Made by a program: the position numbers and the translations under genes. A model generated the notes under the pieces. The model was not told the origin of the DNA. It ran no database searches and was given only the letters and a program-made list of their open reading frames with translations. From Petaurus breviceps papuanus (lineage: Eukaryota > Chordata > Mammalia > Diprotodontia > Petauridae), in the NCBI GenBank assembly GCA_028583685.1, contig JAMXIF010001253.1, positions 69,677,799 through 69,741,798 on the forward strand: DNA of 64,000 bases, read 5' to 3'. Below are positions 11,791 to 23,046 of the stretch, one piece after another. Position 1 is the stretch's first letter. The number at the start of each line of letters is the position of its first letter.

Positions 11791-11919
11791 AAGCTCCTTT
11801 GCTCTCAATTTATTATTTTTTAATGGACCTTTGCTTTCATTAGCATAGAGAACTCCCAGTGAAAAAGTTGATCACTTAAGGCTACACTAGTATATATTCT
11901 GTGATTTATAGTCTTAGAG

Positions 11920-12055
11920 AGTTGCCCTGGGGGACTAAGAGATTGTGAGTTTTCTCAAGTTCACATAGTCAGCATGGATCAGAGGTAGGATTTGAACCTA
12001 GGTCTTCCTGGTGGTGACAGAAGTTCTCTATACAACCCTGAATCTGAATAGGGAG
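11920..12055 (-). repeat. MIR fragment
   Basis: 'tctcaagttcacatagtcag', 'gatcagaggtaggatttgaa' and 'cctaggtcttcctggtggtg'. Confidence 0.55.
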
Positions 12056-12264
12056 ATACTTGCACCAGAAGATTCTTAATCAGGGGGTGACAAGTGGTGA
12101 CTTTGTATTAGGATAATTATTTTGGCTGTAGTGGGGGTTAGATTGTAGAAAGGCTGATTTGTTCTGTGAATCATTTGCCCCTCCTCTCTCGATTAATAAT
12201 GACAACAGCACATTTTTTCTAGAGAATTCATGCAAAATCACATTTTTTTATTAGAAGAAGATGC

Positions 12265-12510
12265 AGAGGCAATTTAGTACAATTCACAGCCCAAATGAAT
12301 CTCTGCTTTAACACCTCTGACAGGTGGTGGGACAGACTCTGCTTAACGATCCCTAAGGAGTGGGAATTCACCACTGCCCCAGGAACCTACTCCACAATTT
12401 GGACAGCTCTAATTGTTAGGACATTTCCCACCCCTTGATATCATTAAGCATGAATTGGGAATTAAAATTTCTATTCAATTCCTCTTATTCTAGGTTTTCT
12501 TTTGTCATCA
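12265..12510 (-). repeat. CR1/L3 LINE 3' fragment
   Basis: 'acacctctgacaggtggtgg', 'ggaacctactccacaatttg' and 'gacagctctaattgttagga' are the reverse complement of the CR1/L3 end present in sense at 25.8 kb. Confidence 0.6.
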
Positions 12511-12719
12511 GTGATCTATTTCCTCATTAGGTGCCTGCAGTTTCTAGGGATCCTAGAAAAAGCCAATGCATATTTTTTGAAATTGTACAATGTATAATGA
12601 TATATTGGTATGAAAATAGTGCATTAGATAATGCTATCAGGTAAAAGGTGTTGATTTTTTTCATGTAATAAATTTCAGTAAAAAAAATAAATAAAATTTC
12701 AAAAAAAGAAGAAAGAAAT

Positions 12720-12830
12720 TGTACAGTGTGCCTGCCCTGTCTCAGGTACTATGGCGAATACAAGCAGAAACACATGATCCTGTTCTTGTTTTCAAGAAGT
12801 TTACAGTATGATTTGCAGCACAAGACTTAT
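12720..12830 (+). repeat. L2 fragment
   Basis: 'gcctgccctgtctcaggtac' then 'cttgttttcaagaagtttac' follow L2. Confidence 0.5.
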
Positions 12831-12874
12831 ATGTTTAGAAAAGAAAGAGCCTGATATTACAAATCAATTATAAC

Positions 12875-13026
12875 TTTTTTTCTTTTGCTTTTGGGAGGAC
12901 AATTGGGGTTGACTTGCCCCACGTCAAATGGCAAGTTTTTGTGTTAATTGTCTGAGGCCGGATATGAACCCAGGTCTTCCTGACTCCAGGGCCAGTGCTC
13001 TATTCACTGCGAAACCTAGCCACCCC
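12875..13026 (-). mobile_element. Short tRNA-headed SINE
   Basis: Antisense copy: 'caattggggttgacttgccc' to 'tgctctattcactgcgaaac'. Near-identical direct repeats 'caatta(t/c)aac' at 12865-12874 and 13027-13036. Confidence 0.8.
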
Positions 13027-13114
13027 CAATTACAACATTTCTTACATGTGTAATATATGCTGAGCTCCGTGTTAAGTATACTTAAAGTACCTACATTCTA
13101 AAGAGGAAATTATA

Positions 13115-13210
13115 TAGATGTATATGATATATATGTATATATGTGTGTATCTATCTATCTATCTATCTATATCTATATCTATATCATCTATATCTATATC
13201 TATATATCTT
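13115..13210. repeat. Compound microsatellite
   Basis: Mixed (TATC)n, (TATATC)n and (TA)n tract. Confidence 0.9.
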
Positions 13211-13560
13211 GTTAACCAAAGACTCCCAGGCTCCTAAAGAGATCTGAAATGAAACAGAGTCTGATACACCAATTAAAAGTATTTATTGTCTGAGAAAAGG
13301 TGTGTGGAGAGAAAAGGTTCCCCATGGGAGCAGAAAGGGAAAGAGCTCTCAGCTGCTCAAAAGAGAAGTGGGAAAAGGGAGTGAGATAATAGAGTTTTGA
13401 GAAACATTTGAACAGGGAGCAAAGGGAGAGGGGGTGGTTAAGGAAGAAGACATCTATAGATATGATAAGCCATGGAGTAAGCCCTTGAACTGTTCAAGGC
13501 TGGTCTGACCTCTGCAGGCATCTCCAAGTTCATCTACAATTCACTTTGCCAAGGATCACT
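13211..13560 (-). mobile_element. Possible solo LTR fossil
   Basis: On the minus strand the block has a late 'aataaatac' polyadenylation-type signal followed by about 80 bases ending 'ggttaaca', an LTR-like arrangement. The family is unknown, the borders are uncertain, and no internal retroviral region is seen. Confidence 0.3.
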
Positions 13561-14039
13561 GGTATTTCAAGCAGCTCTGAGTCTCAGAAATCCTTCTAAT
13601 GGACTGATTGTTATGTAAAATTTCCATTGTCTTGTCCCCTGTGAAGAAGGGAAGTCCCAACATATCTAACAAATTATTATACTCATTATAGAGCCCATGT
13701 CTACAATACATACATGCACATACATATAAATTATATACATAATCTATAAATACAGATAGAAGATACAAATAGAGTAGGTGGAAGGTAACTTAAAGAAGAA
13801 AAAAAGACCTATAAAAGGTGGTATCATTGAGCTGAATATCTTTTATTTTATTTTATTCTAAATTTGAAGACAAAACAAGAATATTTCCTTACAATCCATA
13901 CATTTTCATTTTAGTCATGTTGTAAAGAAGAATTATAACCAATGGAATGAACCACAAGAAGAAACAAAACAAAAAAGAAAAGAGAAAACAAATAGTTTGT
14001 CTCAATCTACATTCAAACTCTATAATTCTTTTTCTGGAT

Positions 14040-17000
14040 GCAGAATAGCTTTTTCTAATATGAGTCTTTTGGAGTTATCTTGGAACCTTGTATTGCTGAG
14101 AGGATCTGAGTCTATCAAAGTTAGTTGTCACAAATACAATGTGTTTGTAATTGTGTACAATGATCTCCTAGTTCTGCTCCCCTCACTCGGCATCAATTCA
14201 TATAAGTCTTTCCAAGTTATTCTGAAGTCCATCTGCTCATCATTTCTTATAGCATCAAAGTATTTCATTACATTCATATACTACAACTTGTTTAGCCATT
14301 CCCCAATTGATAGGCATCCCCTTGATTTTCAATTCTTTTCTACCACAAAAAAAATCTTCTATAAATATTTTTTTTTACATATGGGTCTTCCTCCCACTTC
14401 TATGATCTGTTTGGGATACAACCCTAGAAGTGGTATAACTGGGTCAAAGGGTATGAAATTATTTGTAGCCCTTTGGGCATAATTCCAGATTGCTCTCCAG
14501 AATGGCTGGATCAGTTCACAACTCCACCAGCAATGCATTAGTGTTCCAATTTGTCCACATCATCTCCAGCATTTGTCATTTTCCTGTTTTGTCATTCTAG
14601 CCAATCTGACTGGTGAGATGTGGTACCTCAGACTTGTTTTGGTTTGCATTTCTCTAATCAATAGTGATTTAGAGCATTTTTTCATATGATTATAGATATC
14701 TTTAATTTTTTCCTCTCAAAACTGCCTGTTCATATCCTTTGACCATTTGTCAATTGGAGAATGACTTGTATTCTTATACATTTGACTCATTTCTCTGTAT
14801 ATTTTAGAAATGAGGCTTTTATCAGACACACTAGTTGTAAAGATTCTTTCCCAATTTTCTGCTTCCCTCCTAATATCTTGGTTGCATTAACTTTGTTTGT
14901 ACAAAACCTTTCAATTTATTGTAATCAAAATTATCCATTTTGCATTTCATAATGCTCCCTATCTCTTGTTGGATCATAAATTCTTCCCTTCTCCATAAAT
15001 CTAACAGGTAAACTATTCCTTATTCTCCCAGGTTGCTTATAGTATCAGCCTTTATATCTAAATTGTGAACCCATTTCAACTTTATTTTGTTATATGGTGT
15101 AAAATATTGGTCTATGCCCAGTTTCTGCCATATTATTTTCCAGTTTTTCTAACAGATTTTTCAAATAGTGGATTCTTGTCTTGGAAGCTGGAGTTTTTGG
15201 GTTGGTCAAACAGTAAATTACTATAGTCATTGACTACTGCGTCTTGTGTATCTAACCTATTTGACTGATCCACTACTCTATTTCTTAGCCAGTACAAAGT
15301 AGTTTTAATGGTTGCTGCTTTATGATACAGTTTAAAATTTGGTGTGGCTAGACCACGTTCCCTAGCATTTCTTTTCATTAATTCTCTTGATATTCTTGAC
15401 CTTTTGTTCTTCCAGATAAATTTTGTTATTATTTATCTCTAGCTGTATAAAATAATTTTTGGTAGTTTGATTGGTATGGCACTAACATAGTTCCTGGGTT
15501 TCTTTTGGCAGTTAGATTCCCAAATATTTTATAATGTCTACAGTAACTTTAAATGGAATTTCTATTTCTTGCTGTTGGGCTTCATTAGAAATGTATAGGA
15601 ATGCAGAGCATTTAAATGGGTTTGTTTTATATCCTGCAGTTTTGCCAAAGTTATTTATTATTTTAAGTAGTTTTTTACTTGATTCTCTAGGATTCTCTAA
15701 GTATATCATCATATCATCTGCAAAGAGTGATAACTTGAGGACAGTTAGGTGGCACAGTGAATAGAGCACTGGCCCTGCAGTCAGTAGGACCTGAGTTCAA
15801 AAACAGCCTCAGACCCTTAACACACTAGCTTTGTGACCTTGGGAAAGTCATTTAACTCCAGTTGCTCTGCCTTCCCCCCTCAGGAAAAAAAAAGAGTGAT
15901 AACTTAGTCTCTTCTTTGCCTATTCTAATTCCTTCAATTTCTTTCTCTTATTGCTAAAGCTAACATTTCTAGTACCAAATTGAATAACAGCAGTGAGAGT
16001 GGACATCTGTGTTTCACCCCCAGTCTTATTGGAAATGCTTCTAGCTTATCCCCATTACATATAATACTTATGATTTTAGTTAGAGGTTACTTATCATTTT
16101 AAGGAATAATCCATTTATTTGTATTTATTTGTTCTTTCTAGTGTTTTTAATAGAAATCGGTGTTGTAATTTGTCAAAAGCTTTTTCTAAATCTATTATCA
16201 TATGGTTTCTACTAGTTTTGTTGTTGATACTATCAATTATGCTGAAAGTTTTACTAATATTGAACCAGTTTTTCATTCTTGTTATTAATCTTACCTGATC
16301 AAAGTGTATTATTTTCTTGATAAGTTGCTGTAATCTTTTTTACTAATATTTTATTTTAAAATTTTGCATTTATATTCATTAGGGAAATTGGTCCATAATT
16401 TTCTTTCTCTGTTTTGACTCTTTCTGATTTAGGTATCTGTACCATATTTGTATCATAAAAAGAATTTGGTAGGATTCCTTCTTCAGCAATTTCCCCAAAT
16501 TATCTATATAGTATTGGAATTAGTTGTTCTTTAAATTTTTGATAGAATTGGCTTGTAAATCTGTCTGACACTGGAGATTTTTTCCTAGACAGTTAACTGA
16601 TGTCTTGTTCAGTTTCTTTTTCTGAGATGGGGTTATTTAAGTATATTACTTTCTCTTCTGTTAATCTGGGCAATTTATATTTTTCCAAATATTCATCCAT
16701 TTCACTAATATTGTCAAATTTATGGGTAATTGGGCAAAATAATTCCTAATTATTGTTTTAATTTCCTCTTTGTTGGAGATAAATTCACCCTTTTTATTTT
16801 TAATACTAGCAATTTGGTTTTCTTCTCTTTTTAAAGTCAAACTCACTAAAAGTTTATCAATTTTATTGTTTTTTTCATAAAACCAGGTCTTAGTTTTATT
16901 TATTAGTTCAATACTTTTCTAAATTTCAGTCTTATTAATCTCTCCTTTAATCTTCAGTATTTATAACTTGATATTTAATTGAGGATTTTCAATTTGTTCT

Positions 17001-17870
17001 TTTTCTACCTTTTTCAGTTGCATGCCCAATTCATTGGACCTCCTTTCCCTCTATTTTATTCATGTAGTCATTTAGAGATATAAAACATTTCCTAAGAACT
17101 GCTTTTGCTGCATCCCATAAGTTTTGATGTGTTGTCTCATTATTGTCATTCTCTTGAATGAAATTATTGATTGTTCCTATGATTCATTTTTTGATCCACT
17201 TATTCTTTAGGATTAGATTATTTATTTTCCAATTAATTTTTAGTCTCTCTTTCCATGGCCCTTTATTACATATAATTTTTATTGAATCATGATCTGAAAA
17301 GGATGCATTTAATATTTCTGCCTTTTTGCACTGGATTGTGATGTTTTTATGCCCTAGTACATGGTAAATTTTTGTGTATGTGCCACCTCCTTAACTTCTT
17401 TCTTGTTTATTTTGAAATTAGATTTATCAAGTTCAGAGAGGGGGGAGGTTGAGGTCCGCCACTAGTATAGTTTTGCTATTTTTTTCTGTAACTCCCTTAA
17501 CTTCTCCTCTAAGAATTTGGGTGATATTACACTTGGTGCATATATATTTAGTAATGATATTACTTCATTGTGTATGGTGCCTTTTAGCAGGATATAGTTT
17601 CCTTCCTTATCTCTTTTAATTATATCTATTTTTACTTTTGCTTTGTATGAGATTAGTATTGCTACCCCTGTTTTTTTTTACTTTAGCTAAAGCATAATAT
17701 ATTCTACTCCATCCTTTTGCCTTTACCCTGTTTGCATACCCTATTTTAAATGTGTTTCTTGTAAACAACATATTATAGGATTATGGTTTTTAATCCATTC
17801 AGCTATCCACCTCCATTTTATGGGAGAGTTAATTCCATTCACATTTACAGTTATGATTACTATCTATGTC
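14040..17870 (-). pseudogene. L1 ORF2 (endonuclease and reverse transcriptase), inactive
   Basis: ORF2 encodes the L1 endonuclease-reverse transcriptase. The endonuclease N-terminus is readable near 17860-17700 (ITVNVNGINSPIKW, then WIKNHNPIICCLQETH), followed by GVAILIS and, further on, a block resembling LLKGTI..LLNIYAPS at 17660-17520. The RT catalytic block SLFADDMMIYLENP lies near 15730-15680, where a SINE has entered just before FADD in coding order. Other frames of 60-85 codons carry ORF2-like sequence. The region holds many stops and shifts, so no protein is expected. Confidence 0.85.
15737..15892 (+). mobile_element. Short tRNA-headed SINE inside L1 ORF2
   Basis: 'gaggacagttaggtggcaca' to poly-A. 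Perfect 13-bp target duplication 'agagtgataactt' (15724-15736 and 15893-15905). It cuts the L1 reverse transcriptase next to its FADD motif. Confidence 0.95.
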
Positions 17871-18402
17871 TTTATCTCCATCCTATTTCCCCCCCACACT
17901 TATACTTTTATTTATCCCTTCTCCTTTTCCACTCTCAAAAAAGTTTTTCTTTTGACAACCACCTCCCTCAAATTTCCCTCCCTATAACTCCCCCTCCCAT
18001 TTCTTACCCTTTTTCCTTACTACTTTTTTGTCCCTTCTAACAACTCCTCCCTTTTCTTTCTCCTTTCCCTTCCTCCTGCCTGTAGGGCAAGTTAGATGTC
18101 TATACTTAACAGAGAATATTATTCCCTCCTTGAACCAAATCCTATGAGAGTAAATTTCAAACATTGCTCTTCTCCCTCTCTTCTTTCCCTCTACTATAAT
18201 AAGTTTTTGTGCCTCTTCATGTGATGTAATTTACCCTTCTCTGCCTCCACTTTTCCTCTTCTCCCATTACAACTCCTTTGCACCCCTTAATTAGGTTTTT
18301 ATCATCACATCAGTTAATTTCTACCCACACCCTCTGTCTATGTACATGCCTTTTAAATGTCATAATAAATATACCATTCTCAAGATTAACAAGTATCATC
18401 CT

Positions 18403-20821
18403 TGGGGGGTAGAGTCAAGATGGTGGAGTAGAAACAGGACTTCCACAGGGCTCTGGCTCCCACCTCCTCCAATTCATGTAAAAGGTGACTCTGAACAAAC
18501 TTCAGAGCTACAGAACCCTCAAAATGACACAGAGAAGCTAAACTCCTACCGAGGACAGCCAAGCAGGCCAGCAGGAAATGGACAGCTCAGTGCTCTGGGA
18601 TCTGACCCCAGTCCCAAGCGAACTGGAGATCTTAGCTTCAGGGAGGTTCTGATCAGCTGTCGCATGGAGGAACTTCAGATAACAATTAGCTGTGGTTGTT
18701 TCCAGAATTCCAAAAATCAACCCATGGATGCTAAAGACAAAGTGAGATGTCAGCGTAGTGTGGACTTTGGGATCCAGTAGTTCGGGAGTGTGGTTGGCCT
18801 TTGCCCCAGGGGCGAGAAGCCGCTGAGGTGCCACAGTTATGCAGCTGCAGTCAGGTGGCTGCTTCAGCTTCTGGCCTGCAGATTGTAGGGGGACCAAGTG
18901 ACCAGTCTGAGGGGTAATCGCTCTTGCTTTAACCTGCTTGGATCTGGATTGCTATCTAGGGTGGAGGTCCTGGGGTGTGCAACCAGCTTGCCAGAGTGTG
19001 TGGAGGCTTCAGAGAGGGCACCCAACTAATACCTCTGGCAGCTGAAAAAAAAAGCCCAGTGATTGGAACGAAGCTCCCCTGTCTGGTAGCAGAGTCCTAC
19101 TGTGGCCAAAAGCCCAAAAGTCAAGTAATTGAGCATCAACATTAACAAATGAGGGAAGCAAAGCATGCAGAACAACACAACTTTACATTCCTATTTTGGG
19201 GACAAAAAAGGATCAAAACATGGAACAGGAGGAAGACACCAAGGTCAGAACTCCTGCACCAAAAGCTTTCAAGGAAAATATGAGCTGGTTATAGGATGTA
19301 GAGGACCTTAAGAAGGATTTTGAAAACCATATAAGAGAAGTGGAGGAAAAATTGGGAAGAGAAATGAGTATGATGTAAGAAAATTATGAAATTAGAGTCA
19401 ACAGCCTGACTGAAGAAAATTATACCTTAAAAAATAGACTAACTCAAATGGCAAAAGAGGCTCAAAAAGGCAAAGAGGAGAAGAATGCCTTAAAAAGCCA
19501 AATTTGCCAGATGGAAAAAGAATCTCAAAAGTTCACTGAAGAGGATCAGAGTTGAATAGAAAATTTGACATTCAGATACAAGAAGCAAGAGAAGCATGAG
19601 AAGGTAAACAGAGAAAAGAAATCATAAGGAACTTATTAAAGTTCAACAATTTACATCCCTATATGGAAAAACAAAAATTGTAACTTATGAAACTTTTCTC
19701 AGCATGAGAATAGTTGAAGGGAATAGAAATATATTTGTGTATATACACATACATATATATGTCTATATAGGAGGGTCTATGGGTGTATGAGTACATATGT
19801 GAATTTGTGTATATATGTGTACAGGTATACATAGATAGAGGGCACAGGACCAATTTAATAGGAAGGGATGATACTTAAAAGGTGAAATTAAGAGGTGAGA
19901 GAGGAATATAATGAGAGGAGATGGGAAGAGACAGAATGGGGTACACTATCGCATATAGAAGAGGCAAGGGAAAACTGTTACAATGGATGGGAAGAATAGG
20001 AAGGCAAAAGGGAATGGGTCAACCTTATTCATGTTGAATTTGGCTTAGGGAGGGCATGACATACACACTAGATAGGGTATCCCACCCTACAGGAGAGTAG
20101 GGGAGAGGGGGATGAGAGGAGGGATTATGGAAGGGAGGGCAGACTAGGGGGGAAGTTGGAAGCACCCACTTTTTAAAAGGGACAGGATCAAAGTAGAGAA
20201 TAGAGAAGTGGGATAGGAGGGAGGGAAATATAGTCAGTCTTTTACAATATATCCACTATGGAAATGTTTTGCATAGCTACACACGTACAACCTATACTGA
20301 ATTGCTGATCTTCCCAATAAGGGTGGGTGACAAGGGAGGAAGGAATTAATATGGAATTCAAAGTTTTAAAATCAAATGTTCAATATATATATACATACTA
20401 TTATTAATATTATTTTACATGTAACTGGGAAATAAGATATATAAGCACTGGGGCATAGAAATCCAACATGCCCTACTGGAAAGTTGGAGGGGATATGGGA
20501 AAGAGCAGATTGGAGGAGGGGATATCCAGTGGGATCGCTATTTTGGGGTGGTGGGTAGGGGGAAAACGGGGAGAAAATTTGTAACTTAAAATCTTGCTGC
20601 AATGAATGATGTAAACTAGAAGTTAATAAAGCATTTGAATAAAAATTTTTTTTAAAAATTTGAAAGAAAAGAAAAAATAAAAGAAAGAGAAAAAAAGCCA
20701 ACAAATTTAATGAAAGTGCATGTGCAATTTATTATTTGGAGTTTATTTTGTTGTATAAGTGTATGATTGAATCTTAATACTGTTGAAATACAATGTGTAT
20801 CATTTGCTTATAAAAATAAAC
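18403..20821 (+). mobile_element. HAL1 (half-L1) with a probable 3'-transduced tail
   Basis: It begins 'tggggggtagag' with CAAGATGG at 18416. A 5' UTR and a shortened ORF1 follow, then the L1-type polypurine spacer and an L1-like 3' UTR ending in an A-rich tract at about 20640-20697. Another 124 bases follow and end 'taaaaataaa'. The 10-bp repeat 'gtatcatcct' flanks the whole unit (18393-18402 and 20822-20831). Removing it restores an L1 spacer ('tatatgggaggatgatac' running into 'ttgttaatcttgag') that lines up with the HAL1 copy at 33.33 kb, so the tail is part of the insertion. Confidence 0.8.
19220..19600 (+). pseudogene. HAL1 ORF1 remnant lacking the RNA-binding part
   Basis: ORF1 encodes the L1 RNA-binding coiled-coil protein. 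It starts MEQEEDTKVRTPAPKAF and runs through a coiled-coil region (LKNRLTQMAKEAQK, then KSQICQMEKESQK). At about 19550 it jumps directly to the last residues (RKFDIQIQEARE). About 650 bases covering the RRM and C-terminal domain are missing relative to the copy at 47 kb. One internal stop is also seen near 19376. Confidence 0.75.
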
Positions 20822-20929
20822 GTATCATCCTCCCATATAAGGATATAGACAATTTGCCCTTATTGAATAATAATTTTTTTTCCTCTTCCCCCCCACCCTG
20901 GCTTTCCTCTTTATGCCTCTCCTGCATTT

Positions 20930-21884
20930 TTTATTTGAAGATCAAATTTTCCATGGAGCTCTGGACCTTTTATCAGGAAAGTCTGGAAGTCTCTTATTTC
21001 ATTGAATATCCATCTTCTTGCTGAAAGATTATGCTCAATTTTGCTGGGTAGTTGATCCTTGGTCATAGTCCAAGCTCCTTTGCCTTATGGAATATCATAT
21101 TCCAATCCCTCCAATCTTTCAGTATAGGAGCTGCAAGGTCCTGTGTGATCCTGGCTGTAGTTTTGTGATATTTGAATTGTTTCTTTCTGGTTGCTTGAGG
21201 TATTTTTTCCTTGACCTGATAATTCTGGAATTTGGCTACAATATTACTTGCAGTTTTCAATTTGGTATCTCTTTCAGGAAGTGATTGGTGGATTCTTTTG
21301 ATGACTATTTTACCTTCTGGTTCTAAGATCCTTGATGATTGCTTGGAAGATACCATCCCGGCTCTTTTTTTCATCATGGCTTTCTGGTGGACCAAAAATT
21401 CTTAGATTATCTCTCCTGGATCTATTTTCCAGGTCATTTTTTTTCAATGAGATAATTTATGCTTTCTTCTATTTTTCATTCTTTAGATTTTGCTTGACTG
21501 ATGCCTCATAGAGTCTTTAGCTTCTACTTGCCCAATTCTAACTTTTACAAAATTGTTTTCTTTGGTTTTCTTCTGTACCTCCCTTTCCATTTGGTCAATT
21601 TTACTTTTCAAGGAGTTATTTTCCCCAGTTAGGATCTGTACCTCCTTACCTATTTCATCAATTTTACTTTTTAAAGATTTATTCTCATTGGTGACATTTT
21701 TTTTCCATTTTGTCCATTGTATTTTTTTAAATAATTGGTTAGTTTTTTTTACCTCTCTAATTTGGCATTTACAATCCTCCTTGAGCTCTTCCAAGAATGC
21801 CTTTTGTTCTTTAGACCAATTCATATTCCTTTTTGAGGTTTCAGATGTGGGTATAATGTCAATGTTGTCCTCTTCTGAGTTCAC
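20930..21884 (-). pseudogene. L1 ORF1 (RNA-binding coiled-coil protein), inactive
   Basis: The N-terminal piece 21884-21483 has heptad-like coiled coil with repeated LKSKID.(I/M)..EVQ units (two copies about 35 residues apart). The C-terminal piece 21395-21063 carries the L1 RNA-binding hallmarks: LEPEGKIVIKRIHQSLPE, VAKFQNYQVKEKI and ARITQDLAA. The remaining C-terminus continues to about 20930. The two pieces are in different frames. The Met at 21884 is the first in the open frame. Confidence 0.8.
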
Positions 21885-21889
21885 ATTTT

Positions 21890-23046
21890 ACTCTTCCCTG
21901 TATCCATAGTAGGATTCTATGGTCTTTGCCTTTCAAGTTTGCTTCTTCATTGTGATTGTCTTTTTTTCCTGGCTTTTAAAGTGGGTCTCTGCTTCTGGGA
22001 CACAAGGGTCTCTGTCCCAATCTTCTTGTGCTGGTAGGTAGGGGCCTGGTTACTGGCTTTGTGTGCTGTATTCTCTGGTTCTGTTGGCTAGAAGCTATAT
22101 AATGCTCTAGCTCACCTAGTGCTGAGCTAGAGCTGGCTGGTGTCTGCCAAGGATTATGGCCAGGTAATGTCTTTCTGAGTTTCCCTGGGGTTACACTGAA
22201 GATCAAAGAATGAGGTTAGGGAAGGGGTGGTCTGGCTGCTGGAACTTCCCCTAGGGCTGTGCTGTAGCACAGATAGCCTCAGCCACTGTCTGTGCTGGTG
22301 TCTCAATTCCCTTAACTGTGCAAAGGTACACCTGGGGTCCTGGTGTTGCTGATTGCTGGCTCTACCCCCTTGGGGCTCTGTATCTCCTGCTGGTCCACTG
22401 AATTGGGGCTTGCTGGGATGCCTCCTATACTGTACTTGTCCCCTTTAGCCACAGCAAGAGGGACCCTACCTGTTGATCTACCAAGCCAAAAGACTGCAGT
22501 ACCCCTACTGATACTGGCTCCCCAATTCCAGGATTTTTCCTGGGGTAATATTCTCTGGGTTTTTCTAGGTCATGAAGGTGGGGTGGGATGAGGGCACTTA
22601 CAGTTTACTCTGCCATCTTGGATCCCGGCAGTTCAAGTAGGTGAGTTTCAAACATTTAGTCTGTGGACTGATAGCCCCAAGGAGTAGCTGCTGCTGCTGC
22701 CACAGGCTTTGCGCTTCTGTCTCACCCAGCTCTGACAAACCCTGTCCTATGTTGAGAGGTTTGGGAATTGCCACTCCCACCGGTGATTCAGTCCACTAGA
22801 GCCTACTCCTCTTTCTCTATGGTTGGGTATAGACCCATACACTCTGTGTTCTCCCAGTCTGATTGCAACAGGTCCTTTCCCTCAACCAATTGGACTCTCC
22901 TGGGCTGGAAATCTGCCACACTCTGTCTCCTAGTGGATTCTGCCACTCTTGAATTTGTTCACATTCACTTTTTATAGGGGTATCTGAAAGAATTTGTGAG
23001 AGAGCACAGGTATGTTCCAACTTTCACTCCACCATCTTGGCTCACC
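21890..23046 (-). promoter_or_regulatory. L1 5' UTR with two stacked 5' start modules
   Basis: GC-richer sequence upstream of ORF1. CAAGATGG occurs twice on the minus strand, at 22620-22613 and 23039-23032, each as 'CCAAGATGG(C/T)(A/G)GAGT'. This is the form seen at the start of every HAL1 here, and in human L1 the equivalent site binds YY1. The two blocks do not look like copies of each other beyond this start. Confidence 0.65.

Larger units (their letters stand above)
13842..23046 (-). mobile_element. Nearly full-length L1, decayed, with nested insertions
   Basis: Minus-strand order: 5' UTR (about 23046-21900), ORF1 (21884-20930), polypurine inter-ORF spacer, ORF2 (about 17870-14040), and 3' UTR with poly-A at about 13842. 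Two later insertions interrupt it: a HAL1 at 18403-20821 and a SINE at 15737-15892. Without them the L1 is about 6.6 kb. Several stops and frame breaks show it is inactive. Confidence 0.85.

Noticed and set aside
13115-13210. Regular repeat that could suggest an array
   Set aside because: It is a simple microsatellite with no spacers.
13997-14482. 161-codon plus-strand open frame, longest in the window
   Set aside because: It is antisense to the L1 3' end and ORF2 C-terminus on the minus strand, so it is a shadow of the LINE.
18340-18780. 146-codon plus-strand frame
   Set aside because: It spans the junction between the L1 spacer and the HAL1 5' UTR, so it is not a gene.
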